DNA from: Spinacia oleracea | Lineage: Eukaryota; Streptophyta; Magnoliopsida; Caryophyllales; Amaranthaceae | Direction of reading: 5' to 3' | Length of the DNA stretch: 64,000 bases | Assembly: GCF_020520425.1 (NCBI RefSeq) | Contig: NC_079487.1 | Location: forward strand, 7,115,501 to 7,179,500 | Notes under the pieces: model-generated | The model's input: the letters and a program-made list of their open reading frames with translations, nothing else | Databases searched by the model: none | Told to the model about the DNA's origin: nothing | Position numbers and translations under genes: made by a program | Part shown: piece by piece, positions 47,601 through 55,198 of the stretch | How the letters are laid out: the number at the start of each line of letters is the position of its first letter | Position numbering within the stretch: the first letter of the stretch is position 1

Positions 47601-50400
47601 TCACCACGTTGGCCAGCCACTTCGGATACATGCATGGTTCGATGAATCCGGCCTCTTGCAACTTTTTCACCTCCTCGGCGATGGCTTTGTTTTTCTCCGA
47701 GGAGTAATTCCTCTTTTTTTGCTTGATTGGCCGAGCTTCAGCGTTGACGTCCAGCTTGTGACAAATCAGCTTCGGATTTATCCCTGGCATATCTGCTGCT
47801 GACCATGCAAAGATGTCTTTGTGATCCCTGAGTAGTCGGATCAAATCGATTCGGAGCCCCGAGCTTAGGCCCTTGCCTATTCGAACGCTCCTGTCTGAAT
47901 CTTCTTCGAGGAAGATATCCTCCATTTCTTGATCTGGTTCGGGAGATAGGGTTTCGGGGCGGGCATCAACTTCTGCGGGAGATAAGCTGCTCGTGCTTGC
48001 TCTTCTCCTTTTTGCCTCGCTTTCCTCTCCCGTAACTCCTTTTTCTTCCTCGGGGCCGTCCCCTAGTTTGGGCTTTCGGACAGCAGTGTGGCAGGTTCTT
48101 CTCGCCACTTCTTGATCACCTCTGATTCGTTCGGCAAATCCTGCATCCGAGACGTATATCATCAGCTGATGGTATGTGGAGGGGACTGCTTGCATCTTGT
48201 GAATCATGGTTCTTCCCATGATTACGTTGTATACGGAGTCGCAGTCCATCACCAGAAATTCGTCCCGAAGGGTTTTTGCTGCTTGGCCTTCACCCACCGT
48301 GACTGGCAGGGTGATCTTTCCTCGAGGGGTAGCTGCGGATCCGTTGAATCCGATCAGAGGATAACTGACTTTCGTCAGTGCTTCCTCTGGTTCTTCGAGG
48401 ATCAGCTGCTCGAAGCAGTTTCTGAAGATGATATTGACGGCACTTCCTCCGTCGACTAACACTCGATGTACGTTGTGGTTATTGAGGTCCATGGAAATGA
48501 CTAGAGGATCGTCATGTTTGTACTGGACTCCGAAGCAATCATCAGCAGTGAAGGTCATGTTCGGGGGGTGTGGCTGGTTGTCTCCCACCACGCTGAAGTT
48601 GACCCGATGGGAGAGGGCTCTTAGGTGTTTCTTGCTGGCTTGGCCAGACTTCTGTCCCCCGAACACCACTAGGATGTCATTCTTCTTGTGCCCTGTTGCT
48701 TCGTAGACCCTTTTCTGGGGTTGCTCGTGTTGTTTGCCACTTGCGGCCTTTTCTTTTTCCTCCCTTCGGTCTAACAAGTACTGTTTCAGGTAGCCTCGGC
48801 GAACGAGGTCCTCAATGTTGTCTTTCAGCGAGTTGCATTCTTCGGTGTGGTGACCGAAGTCATCATGAAACTCGCACCATTTGTTCTTGTTTCTCCGAGC
48901 TGGGTTGGACTTGAGCTTCCCAGGTAGTTTCCACTTTTCATCATTTCTGTTGAGGCTAAAGATTTCTTTTCGGGGCAGAGTCAGTGGAGTGTAGTTAGTG
49001 TATCTGGGTTGAAGTTCACCCCTTCTCCCGTCTTTCTTCGGGCTCATCTCTCTAGCTCCTACTTTCTCCTTCCCTTTCCTTGAGCCGCCCTCGGGCTTGC
49101 TCTGGGTATTCTTTGTGTCTCTCGGATCCGACGATCCTTTCAATCTTGCAGCGGCCTTGTTGAACTCTTCGGTTCTGATGAACGCATCAGCCATTTGGAG
49201 CACGTCAGCTATTCTGGAGGGGTCCTTCATTGAGAGTTCGTCACGGAATTTCCCTTCCTGGAGCGCGTGCTTCAAGGCGAAGATGGCCACGTCTGGCTGC
49301 AAGTTTGGTATGTTTGTTGATTCCTTCATGAATCTGGCCATGAATTCTCTTAGACTTTCGTCTCTTTCTTGTTGGATTGAGGTCAGTTCTGCTGTGGTTC
49401 GCTCGGGGCGATTGTTGCTCACGAACTGTGTGCAGAATCTCTTTTTCAGCTTTTTCCAGCTCTTGATCGATCCCTTCGGCAGCGATCTAAACCACTCTCC
49501 CGCCACTCCGGTTAGCGTGGTTGGGAAGTATTTACACCAACATGCTTCGGAGTAGGGACCCAAGAACATTTGCTGCTCGTAGGAGATGACATGATCCCTC
49601 GGATCCGTGATTCCGCTATAGGTTAGGTGTGCTGGCAGTCTTACCTTCGGTATTTCTTCCATGATCAGCTCTTCCGAGAAAGGGGATGACGTGGGAGTCA
49701 TGATTCTTTTCCCGAGTCTAGCCCTGATGCCTTCGTTTGCCGAGGTTCTGTGATTAGAACGTTCGGGCGTACGATGGGGACTAGGGGTTCGATCATGCCT
49801 CCTGTCTCTTCTTCTTTCTCGGCTACTAACCTCGGGTCGTTCGCCAGATCTGCTTGACTCACCTACCCCGAGTCTCGTATGGATCGAAGGTCTTAACCTT
49901 GAGTGGACCGAGGGCCTCAACCTGCTGAGCACCGAGCTTCGGATCCGAGTGTTACGAGTAGTCGATTCGCTTTGGAGAGCTGTTGGAGTAGGCGATGGTC
50001 TTGCAAACCAATCTGGCTGTTGTTGTGCCCTTTTTTGGGTGTCCCACGTGCTTTCCATCCATCTCGACGTCAGGTGTGTTCCTGTCAAGGGGAGGAGCTC
50101 TCTTTCGGGTCTGGACACTTCTACACTGGGCTGTTCGTTCAGCCTTCGCCTAGTCCTCCTCTCTTCTCTGCGGTCCTTTGCCAATCCTTGCTGCTTCTCA
50201 TTGAAGAGGAAGTTTTGCATGATGGTCATGGCCGCAGTGAGCTCTTCCCTAGTTGGAATCGGAGGTCCTGAGTTTGTGGCGGTCGTAGCTCTGCTTGGCT
50301 GTGACCTCGCCATCGATTGAGGGTGCTCCTCTTGGTCAGATTCTGAATCTGACCGCACCATCATATCGTCATCATTGTTGTTAATAACATCATTAACCAT
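44647..50400 (-). CDS. gag-pol: Tat-type gypsy gag-pol polyprotein, intact (1917 aa)
   Basis: One unbroken minus-strand frame. I start at the ATG 50400 (MVNDVINNNDDD), the first ATG after the primer site; the frame is open further upstream into the LTR but has no ATG there. Domains: retrotransposon gag (WCKYFPTTLTGVAGEWF); a CX3H..HX4C zinc motif (CEFHDDFGHHTEEC); protease VDGGSAVNI (about residue 650); reverse transcriptase VDFTDLN...YVDDSIV (about 1044); RNase H (TSRTLTGAETRY); a second RNase H, FTDGSS...NNEAEYEA (about 1343); integrase zinc-binding HLGICGNH...CEKC (about 1563) and DDE core (LDIIGP about 1632, FDHGKQFD about 1692, NGQAEAANK about 1729). No chromodomain is seen. Key residues are present. 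It directs replication and integration of the element. Confidence 0.95.
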   Translation of the reverse strand: MVNDVINNNDDDMMVRSDSESDQEEHPQSMARSQPSRATTATNSGPPIPTREELTAAMTIMQNFLFNEKQQGLAKDRREERRTRRRLNEQPSVEVSRPERELLPLTGTHLTSRWMESTWDTQKRAQQQPDWFARPSPTPTALQSESTTRNTRIRSSVLSRLRPSVHSRLRPSIHTRLGVGESSRSGERPEVSSRERRRDRRHDRTPSPHRTPERSNHRTSANEGIRARLGKRIMTPTSSPFSEELIMEEIPKVRLPAHLTYSGITDPRDHVISYEQQMFLGPYSEACWCKYFPTTLTGVAGEWFRSLPKGSIKSWKKLKKRFCTQFVSNNRPERTTAELTSIQQERDESLREFMARFMKESTNIPNLQPDVAIFALKHALQEGKFRDELSMKDPSRIADVLQMADAFIRTEEFNKAAARLKGSSDPRDTKNTQSKPEGGSRKGKEKVGAREMSPKKDGRRGELQPRYTNYTPLTLPRKEIFSLNRNDEKWKLPGKLKSNPARRNKNKWCEFHDDFGHHTEECNSLKDNIEDLVRRGYLKQYLLDRREEKEKAASGKQHEQPQKRVYEATGHKKNDILVVFGGQKSGQASKKHLRALSHRVNFSVVGDNQPHPPNMTFTADDCFGVQYKHDDPLVISMDLNNHNVHRVLVDGGSAVNIIFRNCFEQLILEEPEEALTKVSYPLIGFNGSAATPRGKITLPVTVGEGQAAKTLRDEFLVMDCDSVYNVIMGRTMIHKMQAVPSTYHQLMIYVSDAGFAERIRGDQEVARRTCHTAVRKPKLGDGPEEEKGVTGEESEAKRRRASTSSLSPAEVDARPETLSPEPDQEMEDIFLEEDSDRSVRIGKGLSSGLRIDLIRLLRDHKDIFAWSAADMPGINPKLICHKLDVNAEARPIKQKKRNYSSEKNKAIAEEVKKLQEAGFIEPCMYPKWLANVVMVKKANGSWRMCVDFTDLNRACPKDCYPLPRIDQLVDSTSGHALLSFMDAFSGYHQVFMHPDNRAKTAFITSAGVFNYKMMPFGLKNAGATYQRLVDHVFADQKGRNVEVYVDDSIVKSIKEEDHVKDLAETFRNLRKYSMKLNPKKCVFGVKSGKFLGFMVSERGIDANPDKVQAALDLPEPKTKRDVQRLTGRLAALTRFISKASDKGAPFFKALKPKNLPGGEAEPVKRKGVPRKVDPELIWEQEQKEAFQQLRAHLAQLPTLARPKEGETLYLYVAVSPGTVSAVLLREEKKKQQPIYFTSRTLTGAETRYPLIEKVAYAVVVAARKLRPYFDSHQITVLTDQPLEKVLDKIERSGRLAAWAFELSEFGIKYQPRTAIKAQALADFLAECSYQEMLDDTKSTWEVFTDGSSTINGSGAGVVLIPPTGKSIEYALKFGFKATNNEAEYEAAIAGIELCLSLEAEHVCLKTDSQLVANQIRGEYEAKWPSMTAYLAKIKSLTSKLRSFEVILIPRGQNTQADALSKLASSTLIDLNRSVHVEVHQERSIDLLPTTVCSLRTEPSWMDAVVAYKERGELPEDKLQARKLKRFNKWFIISAEGELMRKSFSAPLLKCVGPTDADYILREIHLGICGNHIGGRTLAHKALQAGYWWPTMVSEAKQMARKCEKCQKFAPAIHQPAQTLQSTLYPLPFAQWGLDIIGPFPSATNQKKWLIVGVDYFSKWIEAEAVSSITEPQVRKFIWQNIITRFGIPRLMVFDHGKQFDNTPLQKWCKQFGIHLAYSAVCHPQSNGQAEAANKLILNALKKRVEDDKNKWLEELPGTLWSLRTTEKEATGQTPFHLVYGSEAVIPVEIGTESLRIQAYNRYDGLQGESNNQLLSEALDLLDEARNDARTLNAAYLQRVNKHYNRRVNARPLKVGDLVLRNAASVQKGRIHGKLSATWEGPYIIHSEKRPGTFMLKQLDGTILKNHWNTDVLKKYFV

Positions 50401-50449
50401 TTTCGCGGAAAGAGGTGATTGATGTCTTTCAAAGGCTTTGAAGTGTTCT

Positions 50450-50467
50450 TCCCCACAGACGGCGCCA
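50450..50467 (-). other. Primer binding site of element D
   Basis: Minus strand TGGCGCCGTCTGTGGGGA, three bases after the LTR. The first nine bases fit the 3' end of plant tRNA-Asp (ACGGCGCCA); the remainder diverges, so the assignment is tentative. Confidence 0.6.
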
Positions 50468-50470
50468 AAT

Positions 50471-50896
50471 TGTTCCGGTATTGTAAAGATGGAAACAATG
50501 GGCTTCGAATGAAGGTCTTTTCGTATGTGTTGAAGATCTTGCTTGTTTGAATGAGTAGAGTCCGAATTCACCTGCACAAGAGCAAAGTCACTAGCCTCGG
50601 GGGTGTTTCCGAGGAAAGCCCCTCCGATGCCTAAGTAAGAACGATGCTCGGATTCTAGAGAGAAGTTCTCTAGAAGAGTAGTCTTAAGGCGATAAATTGG
50701 ACGTACCTTGAGGTGTGAGCCTTGGCGGCCTATTTATAGTGTTTGCATAATAAATGCCCATAGGTCATTTATTGCTTTTGGGCCTTGGGCCTTGATGGAT
50801 GGCTGACTAGCCATTGGTAGGTTTGATGCTGTTTGTTTAGAGCCATTGGGCTTTGGACTTAGTGGCCCAATTGAGAATCAATTGGGAGCCCAAACA
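50471..50896 (-). repeat. 5' LTR of element D
   Basis: 426 bp. One difference from the other LTR (GGTCTTTTCG versus GGCCTTTTCG on the plus strand). TATA box at 50739-50729. Confidence 0.95.
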
Positions 50897-50901
50897 TTTG
50901 T

Positions 50902-52370
50902 GATCAACAAAAAGAGATTACAAATGTGAGTTCCAGAATCAGGTTTACTAGGATTGTTTCTTTTCTTAAGTTGTTAAATGTTAGTTTCCAAAATAATAAT
51001 CTTCAAAGGACTTTTCCTGATTTTCTTCATGGTTGAGAAAGTGTATTTAGAGAATAATAGATTTTGAAGGAATATAAATACTATTAAAATTATGAGCGGT
51101 AAAGATGCTTGTTGTGACGCGTGATTCAAATAGAGGTCATTACGGTTAATATCATAAAACAAAGTTTTCGGGTACTATTTCCCCAGACTTTGCAAACTTG
51201 ACTAACTAAGAGCAATATTAGTAGGAAAACTTCGAATTTTAGGCATGGGGTGAGTTTGCTTACTTCTGGGAATAACAATATGAGAAATGATGGAAGTCAA
51301 AGAGGTATAAGTTTTTTTCATCATGGTCGTGATGTTCATGTACAAGTATTATATGATAAAAAAAAAAAAAAAAAAAAAGGCAACAAATAGTGTTCGACAA
51401 CTTTTGTGTAAGACCGCCTTACCGGAAAGACCACTTTTATTGCTTAACTAATTGGTTCTATTGCTTAACTAATTATTTTTAGTGCTTAACTAATTAGTTT
51501 CATGGTTTAACTAATTGTTTCTAGTGCTTAACTAATTAGTTTCGGTGCTTAACTAATTAATCTCATTGCTTAACTTATATGACACCAATGCAGTCTTTTG
51601 TGTAAGACCGCCTTATATAAAAGTTTGTAAATAGCGTTAGGAACGTGAGTGTGTAGCTGAAAGAAATTATATAGGTAGATATTGAGAAAATAAATAGAGA
51701 TAGAAATAGAAAATAATAATCATTCACAAAGGAGTAGTTACAAAGGGATAGTAGATCATTGAAATAGGTGGATAGTATAAAGAGGATTTGTGTGTGTGTG
51801 TGTGTGAGAGAGATCAGGAGAGATTATAGTAAGGAATGGCTTCTCTTGTGTGTTTCACAAAATTGATGCCCAACGTCTATTTATAGATGATGAAATTGGC
51901 TTGAAGTAATGTCAGTTACATACATGGGCAAGAAATGTGAAGAAATATCTGCACAACTACCACACTTGCCAAGGAAGACTTATCTAGCACCTTCTCGATT
52001 AGCATCTGCATTAAGATGTAAATGATTCAGAAAGATATTTATGCTGTATGAACCAACTTTAGAGATAATCTAGATAATTGTAGATTAATTTGAAAGGGTA
52101 AGTTGAATTTGGGGGACATAACCACCAACATATAGTATTCCAGTAAGATGTAGAGCAGTATTGAACGGAACCCAACTTTCTGCCTCAATTTTATCAGGAC
52201 TCAGATTACTAGATGAGGAAGGTGCTTTATTTTATCAGGACAATATAAAAACTGTTGAAACTACAATGAGCTTGATTTACCTGAAATACTGAAATATTTC
52301 TTTTACTGTATTTTATAAATTAAATGATTTGATTAAGTACTACTGTTCTACATTTGCATCCTACAGGCTA
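50902..52370. other. Intergenic, repeats only
   Basis: Holds the tandem repeat above and AT-rich sequence. No gene is supported. Confidence 0.55.
51360..51605. repeat. Tandem repeat of TGCTTAACTAATT units flanked by direct repeats
   Basis: Seven or so copies of a 20-24 bp unit (TGCTTAACTAATTAGTTTC) at about 51440-51585. GTGTAAGACCGCCTTA is repeated on both sides (51408 and 51601). A 19-bp poly-A run precedes it. A (TG)n run occurs at about 51789-51806. Confidence 0.8.
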
Positions 52371-52373
52371 CAG

Positions 52374-52612
52374 TGTTTCTCTTCCCTCGAAAGGCAAACA
52401 AAGATGTAGAGTTTTATGGTTATGTTATGGCAAAGAATGTACATGATACAGATGCTGAACTTGATATCGGCTACTCTCCTTGACAACTACAACCGGAAAC
52501 TTGAAGATGGTTCGAATCCTTTAGATTTAGACATAGATGACAAGTTTAGGATTACATTGCAGAAGGTTAAGCCTCTTCAAATTATGTTCCCGTCTCAAGT
52601 GAGTTTGTTATG
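52374..52612 (+). pseudogene. Unrecognised gene relic
   Basis: After an acceptor-like TCCTACAG an open frame reads ATVFLFPRKANKDVEFYGYV and stops at GYSP. A shifted frame continues with LDNYNRKLEDGSNP through DDKFRITLQKVKPLQ and ends before a donor-like AAGTGAGTTT. The two halves read as one exon broken by a small indel. Residue composition is protein-like. I do not recognise the family, and no convincing partner exons were found. Confidence 0.35.
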
Positions 52613-53040
52613 ATCTAGCTAGTTCAGGATGCAAGAATTGGATGTATCAAATAAATATCTCCAGCCAAATAATTTAATTATTGTGCTCTATCATAGTATA
52701 TACTCTTTAAGCAGATATGGCCACCAACAAAAAAACATCCTTTCGAAATTCGTTATTTTACAGCATGTATATGAAACAGTAAGTGTTTTCATGATGATTG
52801 GTTTCTTGTACTCTTGTGGAATGAAGGTCAATTGAGATACAAATCCGGGGAGGTTGAAAGGGTGTGGCAATTTGCTTCATGAAAGCATTATTTTAGAGCT
52901 CAATGGATCATATTTCCTGCATTTTGAACTGGTAATTACTCTCTGATGGTACCAGGTTTATGCTTGCACTGTTGGTTAGTGTTGCCTTGTAGAGTTGTAG
53001 TCTTGTAGACACATAGTAGGCCTTCTTGCTGCATCAGTAG

Positions 53041-53078
53041 TTCTTCTTCTTCTTCTTCTTCTTCTTCTTCTTCTTCTT
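53041..53078 (+). repeat. (TTC)n microsatellite
   Basis: About 12 perfect TTC units in non-coding sequence. Confidence 0.95.
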
Positions 53079-54036
53079 CGCCATTTTGCTGTCAAGAAGA
53101 TCAGTTAACTGGTTGGTTTCCTTATTGGAGCACCATATTACTTAGCCCGTCTTCTGCACTCTGCAGGTGCAAGGTACCCTCAAGTTCCCCTCATTTGTGT
53201 CATTACAGAACTTTGGGATTTCACCTATATGATTATGAGCTATTCTCTTATGACATATCTCGGTGCAAATACGCGAGTCAGCCTAGCAATGTGCAGGATG
53301 ATAGTCTTTTTCCTTTTATCCGTCCAAGGCTTGTTCTTTGATTAATTTGGAACATCTATTTATCTACCGTTCCATTTCAGCAAATATGACCATTTTTTAG
53401 GAACGGAGGAAATACTTTGTAGGTCATATTTGAATCTCGTGGAAATTATAAATTTTGATTTTTTTTTATCAGATTTTAATTTTTATTAATTAATTAAAAT
53501 AATTAAATTATAATTAAGGGTTAATTATGATGTCATTAGTGGAAATATTGGCCAAAATATAGATTAAACTAACTAAAGTAACAATTGACATCGCAACCTA
53601 TATAGTAATTGACAAATTTTCCAAATAATAATGATTCCTATCAGTCTATGGTGGATTGAGTGTTTCAATTGATATAATATTGTATAGTCATTGAATTGAA
53701 TCATTATTGTTTAAAGATTGTTATTTTAAGGAGCAAATTTGTATGAATATAGTAAAGCTGATTAGATCATGAAGATAAACAAGATAGAAATTTTGACAAA
53801 CACTTTCAGACGACTTTGAACGTGTATAATTAAATATTTCTGGTCTTATTGATGGGAAGACTTTCTCGGTCTCCTTCTGGTGAAATCATTTTCTTCCTCC
53901 TTCCTTTCCTATACTTTCCAAAGGATCTACTAATTCACGATTGGAATTGTCAGTTTCTGACATCCTGATTCCTGTTAAACTGAAAACAACAATTACCTGT
54001 AGACTGTAGTTGGAGACTTGGAGAAATCAAGCAAAT
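53079..54036. other. Intergenic, upstream of the LysM gene
   Basis: AT-rich. A small imperfect inverted repeat around 53368-53410 (CCGTTCCATTT / AGGAACGGAGG) may be a decayed Stowaway MITE. No clear TATA box was assigned. Confidence 0.45.
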
Positions 54037-54765
54037 ATGCATATTTCTGGGTTTCTCACATCATTTGTTCTAATCCATTTATTTGCTTCCCTAGCATCCC
54101 TCACTGCTCAACCGTTAGACACAGACTTGCCGTCTTTCAAGTGTATGACCCATAATGCCACATGTGAAGCCTTGGTGGGTTACCTCTCTCACAACAACAC
54201 TACACTCGGCCGCATCCAATCCCTATTTCAGGTGAACGATCTGAGCGCCCTTTTAGGGGTAAACCTCCTCCCTCCTACCACCCCTGAAAACTACACCATA
54301 GCAGAGGGTCAAACTGTTAAAATCCCCTTCCCTTGCCGCTGTACCAATGGCATTGGTCTGTCTGACAGGATCCCAATCTACACAGTTACCAAGAATGATA
54401 CTCCAAACTCTATAACAACGAATGTTTTCTCAGGATTGGTGGCAGCAGGTGTTTCAGATTCTGAACTGGTGACCTTGCAGCAGATTCAGAACTTGCAGAT
54501 TGGAACCAAGTTGTGGGTCCCACTTCCTTGCAGCTGCGATCAAGTGGAGGGGCAGAAGGTGGTACACTACGCTCATGTCGTGCTACCCGGAGACTCCCTG
54601 GATGCCATTGCCGCTGAGTTTGAGACAACTACAGAAACATTAGTTAGTATAAATAACATTACCGATCCTTACTCCATACGCATTGGTAAGGTGTTTGATG
54701 TACCTCTTAAAGGTCAAGTTCTTCAGAACCTTACTATCTCTCTCTCTCTCTTTCTCATAGTCTAA
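54037..54765 (+). CDS. LysM-domain extracellular protein (LYM/CEBiP-like), short
   Basis: 242 codons from the ATG at 54037 (MHISGFLTSFVL); the frame is open upstream but has no ATG. A signal peptide (about residues 1-25, FVLIHLFASLASLTAQ) is followed by the Cys/LysM pattern of LYM proteins: FKCMTHNATCEALVGY, PFPCRCTNG, a LysM around IPIYTVTKNDT, VPLPCSCDQVEG, a second LysM around YAHVVLPGDSLDAIAAEF, then FDVPLK. Such proteins bind chitin or peptidoglycan at the cell surface in immunity. Relatives are about 350-420 aa, continue after VPLK with a Cys and end in a GPI signal. Here the frame ends in LTISLSLFLIV, probably by reading into an intron (phase-1 donors near 54686 or 54713) or by truncation. 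A receptor kinase follows 0.4 kb downstream on the same strand. Confidence 0.8.
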   Translation: MHISGFLTSFVLIHLFASLASLTAQPLDTDLPSFKCMTHNATCEALVGYLSHNNTTLGRIQSLFQVNDLSALLGVNLLPPTTPENYTIAEGQTVKIPFPCRCTNGIGLSDRIPIYTVTKNDTPNSITTNVFSGLVAAGVSDSELVTLQQIQNLQIGTKLWVPLPCSCDQVEGQKVVHYAHVVLPGDSLDAIAAEFETTTETLVSINNITDPYSIRIGKVFDVPLKGQVLQNLTISLSLFLIV

Positions 54766-55198
54766 AGTGTTAATGGGAATTTATGGAGAAATAATGAAAG
54801 TGTTTCCAATACAAGATTATTCAATGTTTACCCCAACCACTTGAAATGTGCTACCAAGACATCAAGATAACACTTTCTCATTTGCTTAAGACCAAGTTTC
54901 TGACACGAACCAGAAATTTGTCTTAAATACAGAAGAATTAGTGTCTTCTACAAAAAAAATCAGCTAAAGTATTGATGAAAACAGTAGCACTCTCGTAAAG
55001 TCGTAATTTTAAGCGATTAACTATATCAATGTATACAATATAAAAAGAAAGCTATCTGAAACGTAACTCACCAAGAAACCTACATAAAAATGATCATTCG
55101 ATAGGATGTTTCACAGTTTTGACTAGAATATCACAATAAATATGACAAAATAAACATAAAGCTCAATTGAGAATTTCCAGTCATGATACAAGGAGTAA
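54766..55198 (+). other. Short gap between the LysM and receptor-kinase frames
   Basis: 433 bp, AT-rich, no separate gene. It could be intergenic or part of an intron (see the LysM-LRR finding). Confidence 0.5.

Larger units (their letters stand above)
39333..50896 (-). mobile_element. Complete Ty3-gypsy element D, Tat-like, with antisense gene
   Basis: 11.6 kb on the minus strand, with 426-bp LTRs (39333-39758 and 50471-50896) that differ at one position by eye. Target duplication TTTGT at 39328-39332 and 50897-50901. Minus-strand order: LTR, tRNA-Asp-like primer site, gag-pol in one frame, tandem repeats, a gene on the opposite strand, polypurine tract, LTR. The second, archaeal-type RNase H after the normal one and the antisense frame before the 3' LTR are features of the Tat lineage. 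The one-base LTR difference and intact frame indicate a very recent insertion. Confidence 0.96.

Noticed and set aside
44879..50320. Plus-strand frames opposite gag-pol of element D
   Set aside because: Shadows of the minus-strand polyprotein; they share no motif and lack the splice structure seen at 40198-43616.
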